Positions 9,927 through 18,661 of a stretch of DNA of 64,000 nucleotides are shown one piece after another. The stretch spans positions 124,001-188,000 of the forward strand of contig NZ_JAKEVF010000004.1 of NCBI RefSeq assembly GCF_022398315.1, given 5' to 3'. This stretch comes from Shewanella sp. Isolate11 (GTDB taxonomy: Bacteria > Pseudomonadota > Gammaproteobacteria > Enterobacterales > Shewanellaceae). Each line of letters begins with the position of its first letter. The stretch's first letter is position 1. Below the pieces are notes generated by a model, which was not told the DNA's origin, did no database searches, and saw only the letters and a program-made list of their open reading frames with translations. The position numbers and the translations under genes are program-made.

Positions 9927-10466
9927 CTAACTTTTTTTCTCGACACCTAAAGTCGCAAGGGTAGCAGCGATATCTTCAGCGGCAGTTTTGGGGTTGATGT
10001 CATCATCGATTTTTAAGATGGTACCATCTTTACCGATATAAAAAGTGACTCGGCTGGCTACACGTACCAGGTTAAGCACATCATAGGCTTCGGCGGTGTC
10101 CTTGCTGGGATCGCTTAGCATTGGGAAGTCGGCTTTCTGCTCGGTAGCAAACTTTTGGTTATCTTCTAAATCATCGACGCTGGCCATCATATAGACAGCG
10201 TTATATTCGCGGATAAGGTGTCCCTTTTCTACCAATGACTTACATTCCAAAGTACAGCCATGGGTGTTGGCCATTGGATACCAAGCCAGCACTAATGTTT
10301 GTTTTCCTAGGTAGTCACTTAATTGGTAGAAGTGGCCGTCGGTGGCTTGTAAGCGAAATTCAGGGGCTTTATCGCCTACCTTAAGATCGGTCGCTTGGGC
10401 GTGATTAATGCTTAGTGCGGTAAAAAAGCTGGCGCCGATTAACAGGGTTTTAATAAGGCTTTTCAT
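9927..10466 (-). CDS. Secreted peroxiredoxin (AhpC/TSA, Bcp-like)
   Basis: 179 aa. A cleavable signal peptide ends near NHAQA (about residue 25), so the protein should act in the periplasm. The redoxin fold follows, with APEFRLQATDGHFYQLSDYLG and the peroxidatic cysteine in ANTHGCTLECKSL, equivalent to TPGCTxE in Bcp/PrxQ enzymes; a second cysteine five residues on could be the resolving one. Later YDVLNLVRVASRVTFYIGKDG is typical of the family. Expected activity is thiol-dependent reduction of peroxides. The Pro-to-His change in the normally TPGC motif is a small oddity. Encoded 65 bp downstream of the S41-like gene on the same strand. Confidence 0.88.
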   Translation of the reverse strand: MKSLIKTLLIGASFFTALSINHAQATDLKVGDKAPEFRLQATDGHFYQLSDYLGKQTLVLAWYPMANTHGCTLECKSLVEKGHLIREYNAVYMMASVDDLEDNQKFATEQKADFPMLSDPSKDTAEAYDVLNLVRVASRVTFYIGKDGTILKIDDDINPKTAAEDIAATLATLGVEKKS

Positions 10467-10531
10467 AGGTCTAATCCTTTGGTTATCTTATTTATCTATA
10501 TGACTATCTTGTTAATAGTTCTATGTTTGTT

Positions 10532-11983
10532 CTACAACTCTGTTTGCTGATTATCTACCAAGTCTAAAACTTGTTGCCAATAAAAGTCTTGATCCACTGG
10601 CTGAAAAATATCGGGTTCGGTAGCAACACCTGACAGGCGATTAGCCTGCATGTCGTAAATCATGCTGTTAGTGACTCGAACGCTAATTTTACTCTTAGGT
10701 AGCGTAAACTGGTGATGTTTATCGTAGTTACCTAAAGTGGGCTCTCCAATTAGTAAGGTGTTGTGCCATTGCTTAGCGAAGTGAACTAACCACTGACACT
10801 GCTGGCGACACTCGGGGCCGATTAGTAGCACTAATTTTCCCGGAGTTTGTGGTGGTGTCAGTCTGCGATGTTGCGACTGAGGTTGTCTCGCGTGCCAAGA
10901 GCTAAAACGTTCATCAAATGGAGTATCAATCTGCTGGATCGCCTCATCGACTTGCTGCTGAGCTTGTGGGCTCAGTTGATGATATGGGGTAAATAGCAGC
11001 GGCTTAAGATAGTCATTACGCATCTTGGGTGCACGTCGATATAGGCCGATGGCATAAATATCGGGTAAAGGGAAATCAGCTTTGGCCGACTCAGTTGGGT
11101 TTGTGTAATATTGGGCTAGCCAAGTTAATAATTGGTCGCCGCGGCCATAGGCATGACGTAGATCTAAGATGGTGACGGGCGAAAATATGGCTTTTTTTAG
11201 GCTTTGTTCTAGTCGACTGCCAAGCTTAAATTTTTCTAAATCATTAAAGCTGAAAATGCCTTCGACGCTATTGTTAAAATTTGCCTTTGTTGCCTTTGTT
11301 GCCTTTGTTGCCTTTGTTGGCTTGAGTGAAGCTGTTGTTAATGCCAGTGTTAGCTGTTGAGTATGCTCACCGTCGCTCAGAGTCAGACGTACGCTATCTT
11401 GGCGCTCAATTCCTATCTCTTGCCTTAGCAACGATAACAGGTGCAACTTGTTGGACTGTTGCGTCGATATGGCTTGTAACGATGGGGCTAAGAACATTTG
11501 ACTTGCTTCAACCCATTTAGGCATAGGGATGCCATCGATATGGGTGAGAAAAGGATAATCCTCCTCGAGGGGAGTATCTTGGTTATTAAACGCGAGCCAT
11601 TCGTCCTCCTCTCGCTGCAGCTTTATCGGCAGGGTAAATTCAACTTCGACATCGGAAACCATGCTGGAAGTATCATCCAAAGGGGCTAATACCTTAAGGA
11701 GTTGTGCTGCAAATTCGCTGCGTTTTATGCTGAGGTAAGGAGAATTGAGCTGCTGCTCGACTCTTTGAGTTACTCGGGCTAATCGCTCAGGATACAGGGC
11801 CGCATAGGCAGAGTTATCGCTGACCTGCTGTAGTAAAAAAGCCAAATCTGCCTGTATTTGTCGCTGGCTAAGATCTTCTTTTGGCGGCTGGTCACGTAAG
11901 GTGATCAGGGCTAACTGAATACAACTAATAAGCATGATAAGCCCAAAGCCATTAATAATGGTTCGATGTCCAAATTTCATCAT
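10532..11983 (-). CDS. S41 (tail-specific) peptidase-like protein, probably inactive
   Basis: 483 aa with an N-terminal membrane anchor (about residues 10-28). The middle resembles the PDZ-like/S41 arrangement: ITHIDGIPM-type segment near residue 165, then TILDLRHAYGRG near 275, comparable to the ILDLRxNGGG strand of C-terminal processing peptidases. Where S41 enzymes carry the nucleophile (TSSAGE-like), this protein reads LLIGPECRQQCQWLV followed by IGEPTLGNYD, so the catalytic serine appears absent. Assignment is by pattern only. A run of four perfect 9-bp repeats (11281-11316) encodes Lys-Ala-Thr units in a linker. Lies between pldA and the peroxiredoxin gene, all on the minus strand with short gaps. 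Confidence 0.6.
   Translation of the reverse strand: MMKFGHRTIINGFGLIMLISCIQLALITLRDQPPKEDLSQRQIQADLAFLLQQVSDNSAYAALYPERLARVTQRVEQQLNSPYLSIKRSEFAAQLLKVLAPLDDTSSMVSDVEVEFTLPIKLQREEDEWLAFNNQDTPLEEDYPFLTHIDGIPMPKWVEASQMFLAPSLQAISTQQSNKLHLLSLLRQEIGIERQDSVRLTLSDGEHTQQLTLALTTASLKPTKATKATKATKANFNNSVEGIFSFNDLEKFKLGSRLEQSLKKAIFSPVTILDLRHAYGRGDQLLTWLAQYYTNPTESAKADFPLPDIYAIGLYRRAPKMRNDYLKPLLFTPYHQLSPQAQQQVDEAIQQIDTPFDERFSSWHARQPQSQHRRLTPPQTPGKLVLLIGPECRQQCQWLVHFAKQWHNTLLIGEPTLGNYDKHHQFTLPKSKISVRVTNSMIYDMQANRLSGVATEPDIFQPVDQDFYWQQVLDLVDNQQTEL
11281..11316. repeat. 9-bp tandem repeat, four copies, in frame
   Basis: TTGCCTTTG repeated four times without error, then a partial TTGGC. It encodes Lys-Ala-Thr repeats (read on the minus strand) in the linker of the S41-like protein. 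The unit is a multiple of three, so copy-number change would keep the frame. Confidence 0.95.
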
Positions 11984-12014
11984 GCTTATCCTGACTCCTT
12001 GTACGGCAAACGAA

Positions 12015-13007
12015 CTATAAAATATCGTTGATGGCGACGCCTATACCGAAGCGATTGGTATGGGCGTTATAGTCGATCAGGCTTTCGCCATAGCCGTTAA
12101 AGTATTGGGCGTAAACCCTAAGGTTACCAATGACGGGATAACTCCAAGTTAGCTCAACAGCACCGCGATTCTTCTTTTGTAAGTTATTACGCAGCATCAT
12201 GCTAACTCTATGTTCATCAATGCCATAGACAGAGGTTAGTTCAAAATATCCCATGTAATCTAAGATATCTGGATTATCATCGCCGCGAGCCGAAGTGGGC
12301 GTTTCTTTCTCATCTTCGGGGATCCGCCACCAAACCTTGGCTGCCGTTGCGAAGGGACCGTTATCAAAAACCATTGAGCCATAGATACGGTTCCAGCTGC
12401 GAGAAAGTTCACCTGACTGCCCATTTGATTGATGCATGACACCAACAGCAATTAACGAGTTGGTTAATGGACCAAGCTTCCAATCATTGTTAAACACCAT
12501 AAACAGCTCTGGTGAATGATTGGTTTCCCGAAAAGGAGAGGAGATCTCTTTGTTATATAGCTGCCAGTATGACTGATTAGTATAGGCAAAAAACAGGTGG
12601 CCATTGTCGCCGAAGATGTTGTACATCAGTGGGAATTTGAAACTGATTTGGAACTTAGCTTCCATCTCATCTACTTCAGCGTCGCCACCGGCAATGCGAT
12701 CGACGAAGGGTTCCATATTCGGTGAAGTGTTATAGGTCACAGGCAAAATATAATTGACGTTATGTGGGGTGATCACAAAAGGTAATTCTGCCGTTGCGAC
12801 TTCTTCTTTGATGCGTTTTTCCAGCAGGGATTCGGTATGTGGTGCTTCTTCACTTGCTGAATCTTGTTCAGACTGTTTTTCTTCAGATCGTTTATCTTCA
12901 GACTTTGATTGCGTTTCAGGAGCGGTGGGTTCTGCACTAAAACTGGCTGGGCTGAAGGTTAACAATCCAAATAATGGTAGCCAAAAATGCCTAAGGGAAA
13001 TACTCAT
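12015..13007 (-). CDS. pldA: Outer-membrane phospholipase A1
   Basis: 330 aa, secreted to the outer membrane, where it hydrolyses acyl chains of phospholipids that reach the outer leaflet. A signal peptide ends near FSA (residue 24), followed by a Glu/Ser/Lys-rich stretch unusual for the family and then the barrel. The active-site block GVMHQSNGQSGELSRSWNR contains the catalytic His and Ser and matches the OMPLA signature (HQSNG...RSWNR). The N-terminal conserved part PHNVNYILPVTYN is also present. The acidic, charged insert of about 35 residues after the signal peptide is the only odd part. Divergent from the siroheme methyltransferase gene. Confidence 0.94.
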   Translation of the reverse strand: MSISLRHFWLPLFGLLTFSPASFSAEPTAPETQSKSEDKRSEEKQSEQDSASEEAPHTESLLEKRIKEEVATAELPFVITPHNVNYILPVTYNTSPNMEPFVDRIAGGDAEVDEMEAKFQISFKFPLMYNIFGDNGHLFFAYTNQSYWQLYNKEISSPFRETNHSPELFMVFNNDWKLGPLTNSLIAVGVMHQSNGQSGELSRSWNRIYGSMVFDNGPFATAAKVWWRIPEDEKETPTSARGDDNPDILDYMGYFELTSVYGIDEHRVSMMLRNNLQKKNRGAVELTWSYPVIGNLRVYAQYFNGYGESLIDYNAHTNRFGIGVAINDIL

Positions 13008-13436
13008 CCGTGGATCCTTTTTAAGTCATCTAATACCGAAGTTGGCTGCTTATCTCAAGCCAGCCTTACAGGGATTCTACCTATTAATACTAAGTAAAGT
13101 AATAATTTAATCATTATTGCTAGTTAAAATCGTGGTGAGTTTTAATTCGAGTAGCATGAAATGACAATCACCTGTGGCAAGTAAGCTGTTATTTATTTTG
13201 TGGGCTTATAGCTTCACCCTTCAGTTATCCGCTGATGATTTCCACTATTTTTCGCTGGGATATAACATCTTGTTATTGGCTTAATTTATGCCATTCATCC
13301 GAGTTAATTAAACACTTTTTATCGAGTTTCTTGATCCATTGATAACTAAAAGGAATAAAACCTAACTAATGTCTATTTTTTAAGGAATAAGAATAGCGCT
13401 ATATTTAAGCTAATCATTATTGCGAGAGATGTGAAC
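13008..13436. other. Divergent control region pldA / cobA with a repeat copy
   Basis: About 430 bp holding the two divergent promoters. At 13087-13130 it carries a degenerate, gap-free copy of the 44-bp dispersed repeat described at 18474 and 29457 (35 of 44 bases match). I see no other clear signal. Confidence 0.5.
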
Positions 13437-14258
13437 ATGGCATTATTTACTTTACCCAGACAGGGCGATTTCGGCAAAGTCTGGCTAGTGGGCGCAGGTC
13501 CCGGAGACGTCGAGTTGTTGACGCTTAAAGCCTATCGCATCTTGAAACAAGCGGATGTGGTGCTTTTCGATGCTTTAGTCAGCGATGACATCATGGCATT
13601 AGTCCCAGAAAGTGCAGAAAAAATTGCCGTCGGTAAACGCGCCGGTAAACACAGTGCCGCCCAAGATGAAATCAATCAATTATTGGTAACCAAAGCCTAC
13701 ACACGTAAAAACGTGGTGCGCCTTAAAGGTGGCGACCCGTTTATTTTCGGCCGCGGTGGTGAAGAGCTTGAAACCTTAGTCGAAGCAGGGGTGACTTTTG
13801 AGGTGGTGCCGGGCATTACTGCAGCTAGTGGAACGTCGGCTTATGCCGGAATTCCATTGACTCATAGGGATCATGCGCAAGGGGTGACTTTTATTACGGG
13901 TCATTGCAAGCTTGAGAGTCGGCCTATGGACTGGAACGCTTGCGCTAATAGCCAAAACACCTTAGTGATTTATATGGGCATCTTAAATGCCGCTACCATA
14001 GAGCAAGGTTTGATCGATGCGGGGCGCTCAGCTTCTACGCCAGTGGCAATAGTGTCTAAGGCGACTACGTCTGAGCAACGTCGCTTTATCGGTACCTTAG
14101 GTGAGTTAGGGCAATTGGTGAGTTCGCCTGAGCTAAAAATGCCGGCACTGATGATTATCGGTGAGGTGGTGGGTTTAGCCGACAGTTTAAATTGGTTTAA
14201 CCCTGAGCAAGTTCAGTCTAATGCCGAGCAGGCGTTATCGTTAAGCTTGCAGGTTTAA
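13437..14258 (+). CDS. cobA: Uroporphyrinogen-III C-methyltransferase (SUMT)
   Basis: Adds two methyl groups from SAM to uroporphyrinogen III to give precorrin-2, the precursor of siroheme (needed by CysI) and of cobalamin. 273 aa. Typical motifs: [16 protein letters not shown] near the N-terminus, VVLFDALVS, the [13 protein letters not shown] block, [22 protein letters not shown] and a VAIVSKAT segment. It is the single-domain form, without the CysG oxidase/chelatase domain. An upstream GTG (13431) would add two residues; the ATG at 13437 is chosen. In Shewanella this gene usually lies with sulfate assimilation genes; here it is 6 kb from cysJIH. Confidence 0.93.
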   Translation: MALFTLPRQGDFGKVWLVGAGPGDVELLTLKAYRILKQADVVLFDALVSDDIMALVPESAEKIAVGKRAGKHSAAQDEINQLLVTKAYTRKNVVRLKGGDPFIFGRGGEELETLVEAGVTFEVVPGITAASGTSAYAGIPLTHRDHAQGVTFITGHCKLESRPMDWNACANSQNTLVIYMGILNAATIEQGLIDAGRSASTPVAIVSKATTSEQRRFIGTLGELGQLVSSPELKMPALMIIGEVVGLADSLNWFNPEQVQSNAEQALSLSLQV

Positions 14259-14260
14259 GA

Positions 14261-15082
14261 TTATTCGATTTTAAAATTCTTATTAAATAAGGCTTTCAAC
14301 GCTTTTCCATAGGCATCGTCGGCCTTAAGTTTTACAAGTTGTGCTAGTTCATCTCCAGTCGATGTTAATCGATAATAGCTAAGTACCAGATGACCATGTT
14401 TTGGCGTCAATGTGCTTTGTTGACCTGCTAGAGTGAAGTTAATCGGGTTTTTCGAGTTTAGTATTCCGGTTTCAAATTCGCTTTTATGTAGTAGACCTGC
14501 GTCGACTAAGGTGAGGATCGACGAGTAGGGCAAGCCAAAGTGTGATAGCGCCATATTGACTGCATTACTCTTCCTAAATAACTGACCTATTCCGCCAGAA
14601 TGACGATATCCGATTAAGAGTTTAAGTTTAGGGTCGTCACCTATCTTTACCGACATGCTTAAGGCTTTTTCAAACAACTGTGCCTCTTTATGAGTCAGCT
14701 GCTTGAGTGTGGCTAAACTGCGCAGACTAAAGTATCCCGGGTTGACAATCTCTTTGGCCAATATTCTTCCCCATAATTCCTGCATATTGCGATTGTGGAT
14801 CTGTTCGGCCAGGATAAAAAATTGATGCACCCAGTCAGGATCTAGGTCTGTACCGGTCAGATCCGAGGGGGTATTCGAGATGGCAATGGTATATATGGTT
14901 TCTAAGTTGGACTGATATTGACTGGCCAACTTACGGTTGCGAAACTCGGCGCGCTCAGCCACCGAAGCATTAGATGCACGATAATCATCTTCACTGGCAA
15001 GACCCAAGAAACGCCCTAAGAGCAGTACTTTTTTACGTGCCGAGACATCTGCGGTATGAGATTTACTTGGGGATTCCGACAT
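14261..15082 (-). CDS. Conserved hypothetical protein, TIGR03899-like
   Basis: 273 aa, no signal peptide or membrane segment. I believe it belongs to TIGR03899, a family of unknown function limited to gammaproteobacteria such as Shewanella and Vibrio, from the segment DPDWVHQFFILAEQIHNR followed by LWGRILAKEIVNPGYFSLR, also reminiscent of DUF2806-type proteins. The C-terminal half alternates hydrophobic and charged residues without a catalytic motif. Convergent with cobA, with 2 bp between the stops, and divergent from hemG. Family assignment is from memory; function unknown. Confidence 0.72.
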   Translation of the reverse strand: MSESPSKSHTADVSARKKVLLLGRFLGLASEDDYRASNASVAERAEFRNRKLASQYQSNLETIYTIAISNTPSDLTGTDLDPDWVHQFFILAEQIHNRNMQELWGRILAKEIVNPGYFSLRSLATLKQLTHKEAQLFEKALSMSVKIGDDPKLKLLIGYRHSGGIGQLFRKSNAVNMALSHFGLPYSSILTLVDAGLLHKSEFETGILNSKNPINFTLAGQQSTLTPKHGHLVLSYYRLTSTGDELAQLVKLKADDAYGKALKALFNKNFKIE

Positions 15083-15324
15083 AAGTAATAGTATTGCTCT
15101 TAATTAAAGGTTTTTAGAAGCTTACCGCAAAATATCTCAGCGAAATAGTCTTGCCTAAAACCTGCCTGTAGCATGGCCAGTTTGTGACCCAGTTAAATAT
15201 TACTCAAAGTTGATGGTCTCCAATCTAGGTTTGTGCAAGCCCTCGTGATCTGTTTCAATTAAATCTGCCGCGTTTTAGCTTATGATGATGTTATCAATTG
15301 AATTTATGATGTGTTGAGGTAGCA

Positions 15325-15846
15325 GTGAGTCGAATTTTAATTATTTATTCCAGCGTGCATGGTCAGACACGCAAGGTCACTGACTTCCTAAAGCAGCAAC
15401 TTGAGTCGTTGGGCAATGAAGTGAGCTGCGCGAGCATAGACGAAACTCCCGATATTGCGGCGTTTGATAAGATTATAATTGGCGCTAGTATTCGCCATGG
15501 TAAGCATAACCCTGCTGTTTATCAGTTTATTAGCCAAAATCTACAACAACTGGATGATAAACCTAATAGCTTTTTCTCTATCAATTTAGTGGCGCGTAAA
15601 CCAGCGAAGAATACCCCTGCAACCAACCCTTATGTGCAGGCTTTTTTAGCTAAAACCCCTTGGCAGCCTAAGTTGGTAGAGGTGTTTGCGGGTAACCTAA
15701 ATTACCAAGGCTATAACGCCTTAGATAGAAATGCGATCCGCTTTATTATGTGGTTGACTAAAGGGCCTACGGCGATTGACACTAATGTGGAATACACCAA
15801 TTGGGATAAAGTCAGCGAGTATGCTCAGCAGTTAGATCAACTGTAA
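15325..15846 (+). CDS. hemG: Menaquinone-dependent protoporphyrinogen IX dehydrogenase
   Basis: Oxidises protoporphyrinogen IX to protoporphyrin IX in heme synthesis, passing electrons to menaquinone; a membrane-associated flavodoxin-like enzyme. 173 aa, the family size. The FMN phosphate-binding loop is YSSVHGQTRKV near residue 8, and the middle (GASIRHGKHNP) and end match HemG. The start is a GTG at 15325 with GAGG upstream. The b561-like cytochrome gene starts 27 bp after its stop, so the two are probably cotranscribed. A heme synthesis gene suits an organism rich in c-type cytochromes. Confidence 0.93.
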   Translation: MSRILIIYSSVHGQTRKVTDFLKQQLESLGNEVSCASIDETPDIAAFDKIIIGASIRHGKHNPAVYQFISQNLQQLDDKPNSFFSINLVARKPAKNTPATNPYVQAFLAKTPWQPKLVEVFAGNLNYQGYNALDRNAIRFIMWLTKGPTAIDTNVEYTNWDKVSEYAQQLDQL

Positions 15847-15873
15847 TCATCTATGACCTAGCAGGAGCCAACC

Positions 15874-16401
15874 ATGGTTAAATTGCTCGCCTCGTTGAGT
15901 AAAAAAATGATCGAGTATCAGCATCTTCTGTTGATCCTGTTATCTGTATTTCTTATCAGTACCAGTGGTTGGATTTTGATGGGGCGGGGGATTAGAGCCA
16001 ACGCGTCGATATGGGATCTACTGCATGTTTATCTTGGCCTGCTCGCGGCCTTTTTCTCGGTCACCTTTTTACTCAGCAATGTCCGGCAGGGCAAGTGGCG
16101 CCAATATTTTCCTTGGTTGGCAGGGGATTTTGCTCAAGTATCTGCCGATATCAAAGGCTTATTTAAAGGTAAAATCCCAGCTGCCGGTGGTAAAGGGTTA
16201 TTTAGCTTAATCGAAGGCATAGGCCTTCTGTTGCTGTTTGTTGTGGCCTTAACCGGAACGATTTGGTTTTGTTTACAAGGCAGTAGCGAGGCATTAGCTT
16301 GGCGTAGTTGGCATCATGTTTTTGCTAAAGGGTTTATCGGCTTTGTTGTGCTGCACTGCATCTGCGCCGCTTCGCATTTGTTAGATTTTATTCGGAATTA
16401 A
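15874..16401 (+). CDS. Cytochrome b561-type membrane protein
   Basis: 175 aa with four hydrophobic segments (about residues 18-38, 48-68, 107-128, 150-168) and histidines placed as heme ligands: YQH at the first helix, DLLHVYLG at the second, WRSWHHVFAKGF before the fourth and LHCICAASHLL within it. This is the layout of di-heme b-type cytochromes of the b561/DUF4405 group, which move electrons between quinol and a periplasmic partner. The ATG at 15874 has AGGAG six bases upstream. Follows hemG closely and ends at a strong terminator. Partner unknown. Confidence 0.8.
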   Translation: MVKLLASLSKKMIEYQHLLLILLSVFLISTSGWILMGRGIRANASIWDLLHVYLGLLAAFFSVTFLLSNVRQGKWRQYFPWLAGDFAQVSADIKGLFKGKIPAAGGKGLFSLIEGIGLLLLFVVALTGTIWFCLQGSSEALAWRSWHHVFAKGFIGFVVLHCICAASHLLDFIRN

Positions 16402-16428
16402 AGTCAGTACGTAGGTGTGCGGCGATAC

Positions 16429-16466
16429 AAAAAAGGCTCCTTAGTCACCTAAGGAGCCTTTTTGTT
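16429..16466. terminator. Bidirectional terminator
   Basis: AAAAAGGCTCCTTAG, loop TCAC, CTAAGGAGCCTTTTT: a 15-bp perfect stem flanked by A- and T-runs. Serves the b561 gene on the plus strand and the DsbA-family gene on the minus strand. Confidence 0.95.
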
Positions 16467-16492
16467 TTTTGCTTTTTGTTCTTTGTAGGAGG

Positions 16493-17155
16493 TTATTTAT
16501 GCTCTACCGCGAGGTAGTTGATTAAATCAATCAGTTCGCCAAGGGTACGAATCGCACCTAAGTTAACTGCGTATTTATCATTAACGATAAAGGTTGGCAC
16601 GCTTTGCACTTTGAATTCACTTTGCTGGGCACGCCAAAGGTTAATCTTGTCTGTCACTGCTTGGCTATCGGCAATCTTGTCGTAATCACTGACATCGATG
16701 CCTTGGTCACTAAAGACTTTTTTAATGTCATCGCGAGTGTTGATTTCTGGTTTTTCATGGGCGCTATGGTCGTGGTCATGGCTGTGACCGTGAGCACCTG
16801 CCTCACCTTGAATTGCGGTGAACATGGCATGAATCATCTTATCTTGTGCCTTTAGCTCTTGAATAACTGCCAGTGAGCGCATCACTTCGGTACCTATGTC
16901 GCTATTCATGAAATCCACATGCTTGCTATCGAAGCTGACACCTGGCTTGAGATTAGCTTTAATATCGGCAAGATATTGGGTTTCCATGTTGAAACAGTTG
17001 TGACAGTAGAAAGAGTAAAACTCAGTCAGTTTTGGCTCAGCACTAGGGGCTTTATTTGAAACCGTAGTGAAGTGTTTACCTTCAATGAACTGAGCCGCGA
17101 AGCTGCTTAATGGCGCAACGGCTAAGGTTAGCGCTAAGGCGATATGTTTAATCAT
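16493..17155 (-). CDS. dsbA: DsbA-family thiol:disulfide oxidoreductase with His-rich loop
   Basis: 220 aa periplasmic oxidoreductase that should introduce disulfides into exported proteins. The signal peptide ends near SSFAA (residue 21). The thioredoxin fold carries the active site FYSFYCHNCFNMET (CxxC = CHNC; E. coli DsbA has CPHC), and the cis-Pro loop is SVPTFIVNDKY near residue 185. In the helical domain there is an insertion, GAHGHSHDHDHSAHEKPE (about residues 118-136), with seven histidines, a likely metal-binding loop. No membrane DsbB partner is adjacent. Single gene behind its own promoter, sharing the bidirectional terminator with the b561 gene. Confidence 0.85.
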   Translation of the reverse strand: MIKHIALALTLAVAPLSSFAAQFIEGKHFTTVSNKAPSAEPKLTEFYSFYCHNCFNMETQYLADIKANLKPGVSFDSKHVDFMNSDIGTEVMRSLAVIQELKAQDKMIHAMFTAIQGEAGAHGHSHDHDHSAHEKPEINTRDDIKKVFSDQGIDVSDYDKIADSQAVTDKINLWRAQQSEFKVQSVPTFIVNDKYAVNLGAIRTLGELIDLINYLAVEHK

Positions 17156-17627
17156 AGTGTCCTCAATGGAAGCATCACTGCTTATGGTGTAATGAGTGTA
17201 AACAATGCTTTTAGGGTAATAGCAAAAGCTTAAGTATGGCTGAAGCGGGAGCGATAATCAGCCTTAGAGATGTGACCTAGATTGTAAAATGGCTTGTTTT
17301 TAATGAGATTATCGACAAAACCTGTCAAGGTTCACAAACTGAGCTGTAAGCTTGATTAGGATTAAAGTCGGGCGAGATATTCATTGTGGCACTCTTTAGC
17401 TTGCAGCGACCAATCCTTGGGTGTTTTTGCTGATTATTGTAGGGTTGGTAAAAGGCAGATAGCTTGATGTAATGATCAAGGCTGTTGAATTTTAAGGTTT
17501 GGTTTCTGTTCGGGGTGAATGGCAAGATCAGTACAAGCTAGCAAATTAATTAAATCATGCTTAAATTGCAGTAGTGGAGAATGACACTGACCTTGGGTGA
17601 GTGCCAGCTAATAATAAGGATATAACC
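17156..17627. other. Gene-free region, about 470 bp
   Basis: Divergent promoters for the DsbA-family gene and the barrel protein at 17628. A 66-codon frame on the minus strand (17325-17525) lacks any protein-like character and is not called. I see no clear operator, hairpin or repeat. Confidence 0.4.
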
Positions 17628-18455
17628 ATGAAGATAACCCCAGCTTTACTTCATAGCGGCGTCGTATGTGCTGCGATGTTTTCCTGTTCGACCATGGCGA
17701 TAGACTGGCGTTTAGGTGTCGGCGGTCACGATTATTATGTTGATGAAGCCGACTCTCATACCTTTGGTGCACATGTCTATATGGCGTTTGAGCATCAGAC
17801 CGATAGCAGTTTAACTTACAATGGCGAGTTAACCGTTCACTTAGACAGAGATAAAGATGAGCTCGATCCCGATCATATCCCTATCTGGTTTAGCTCTGGT
17901 TATGGTGTGAAGGGGAATTTAGTCGATTTTTCCGATGCGAGTGCGCTCACTTGGGATCTTACTTTAGTTGGTAAGCGTAATACCGTTAGTTCGGTAGAGA
18001 AGCAGTTTAAGCTGTTCCCAACACTAGGTTACCAATATCAGACTGACACTTTTTCTGCCGATGTTAAAGCCGGTGCAGGTTATTACTTCTTAGAAATTGA
18101 TGATGATGTGCCTCGAACTCGAGGCTATGATCGTGAAGATTTCAGAAATAAAACCGGAGCTTATACGCTTGCCGCCAATACTGAGTTTGCATTAAGCAAG
18201 CATATGTCTCTAGGATTTTCCGGCCAAACTTGGAATGATGGTGATGATTGGCTTGAGCATGAGTTAGCGGCTGAGTTTCGTTTTTCTCAAGAGGATTGGA
18301 AGGCTGACAGCGAGTTAGTATTTAACCTGACTTACACCACGTATAATCTAACCCCTTACGATAATCGTCCAACTGATAGTCCTGGATATCTGCCTATTTT
18401 ACCTTGGAATAAAGACCTGTTATTACTGATTTACTTCGAAATGCCTTGGGGTTAA
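17628..18455 (+). CDS. Putative outer-membrane beta-barrel protein
   Basis: 275 aa from the ATG at 17628 (AAGGA ribosome site); an upstream in-frame GTG gives a non-signal N-terminus and is rejected. A signal peptide ends near STMA (residue 24). The mature part, beginning IDWRLGVGGHDYYVDEA, alternates polar and hydrophobic residues with many aromatic and Asp/Asn/Gly turns (TFGAHVYMAFEH, TLGYQYQTDTFSADVKAGAGYYF), the look of an 8-12 strand barrel. The C-terminus is MPWG rather than the usual terminal Phe, so the barrel call is tentative. No family recognised. It stands alone and is followed by the 44-bp repeat. Confidence 0.65.
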   Translation: MKITPALLHSGVVCAAMFSCSTMAIDWRLGVGGHDYYVDEADSHTFGAHVYMAFEHQTDSSLTYNGELTVHLDRDKDELDPDHIPIWFSSGYGVKGNLVDFSDASALTWDLTLVGKRNTVSSVEKQFKLFPTLGYQYQTDTFSADVKAGAGYYFLEIDDDVPRTRGYDREDFRNKTGAYTLAANTEFALSKHMSLGFSGQTWNDGDDWLEHELAAEFRFSQEDWKADSELVFNLTYTTYNLTPYDNRPTDSPGYLPILPWNKDLLLLIYFEMPWG

Positions 18456-18473
18456 CCCGGCGAACAAAACGTT

Positions 18474-18517
18474 ATTTTAACTAGCAAGAATGATCAGATA
18501 ATTACTGCGATTGGTAT
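18474..18517 (-). repeat. 44-bp dispersed repeat, copy 2
   Basis: Exactly the reverse complement of 29457-29500. Reads ATTTTAACTAGCAAGAATGA and so on to ACTGCGATTGGTAT. It lies in the gap after the barrel-protein gene and ends in GATTGGTATA, the terminal motif of a wider family; TATACTAATTGGTATTA follows at 18541-18557. Confidence 0.95.
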
Positions 18518-18661
18518 AACTTGCGCTTGTCATTAATGCTTATACTAATTGGTATTAGAGGGCGAACCTGGGGTTCGTCCTCTGCAAGTTTCGATTGTAT
18601 CATCTGACAGTGATTGCTTTGCTTCAGATCTAGACTGTTAATCTAATTCGCAGGAGCACCA

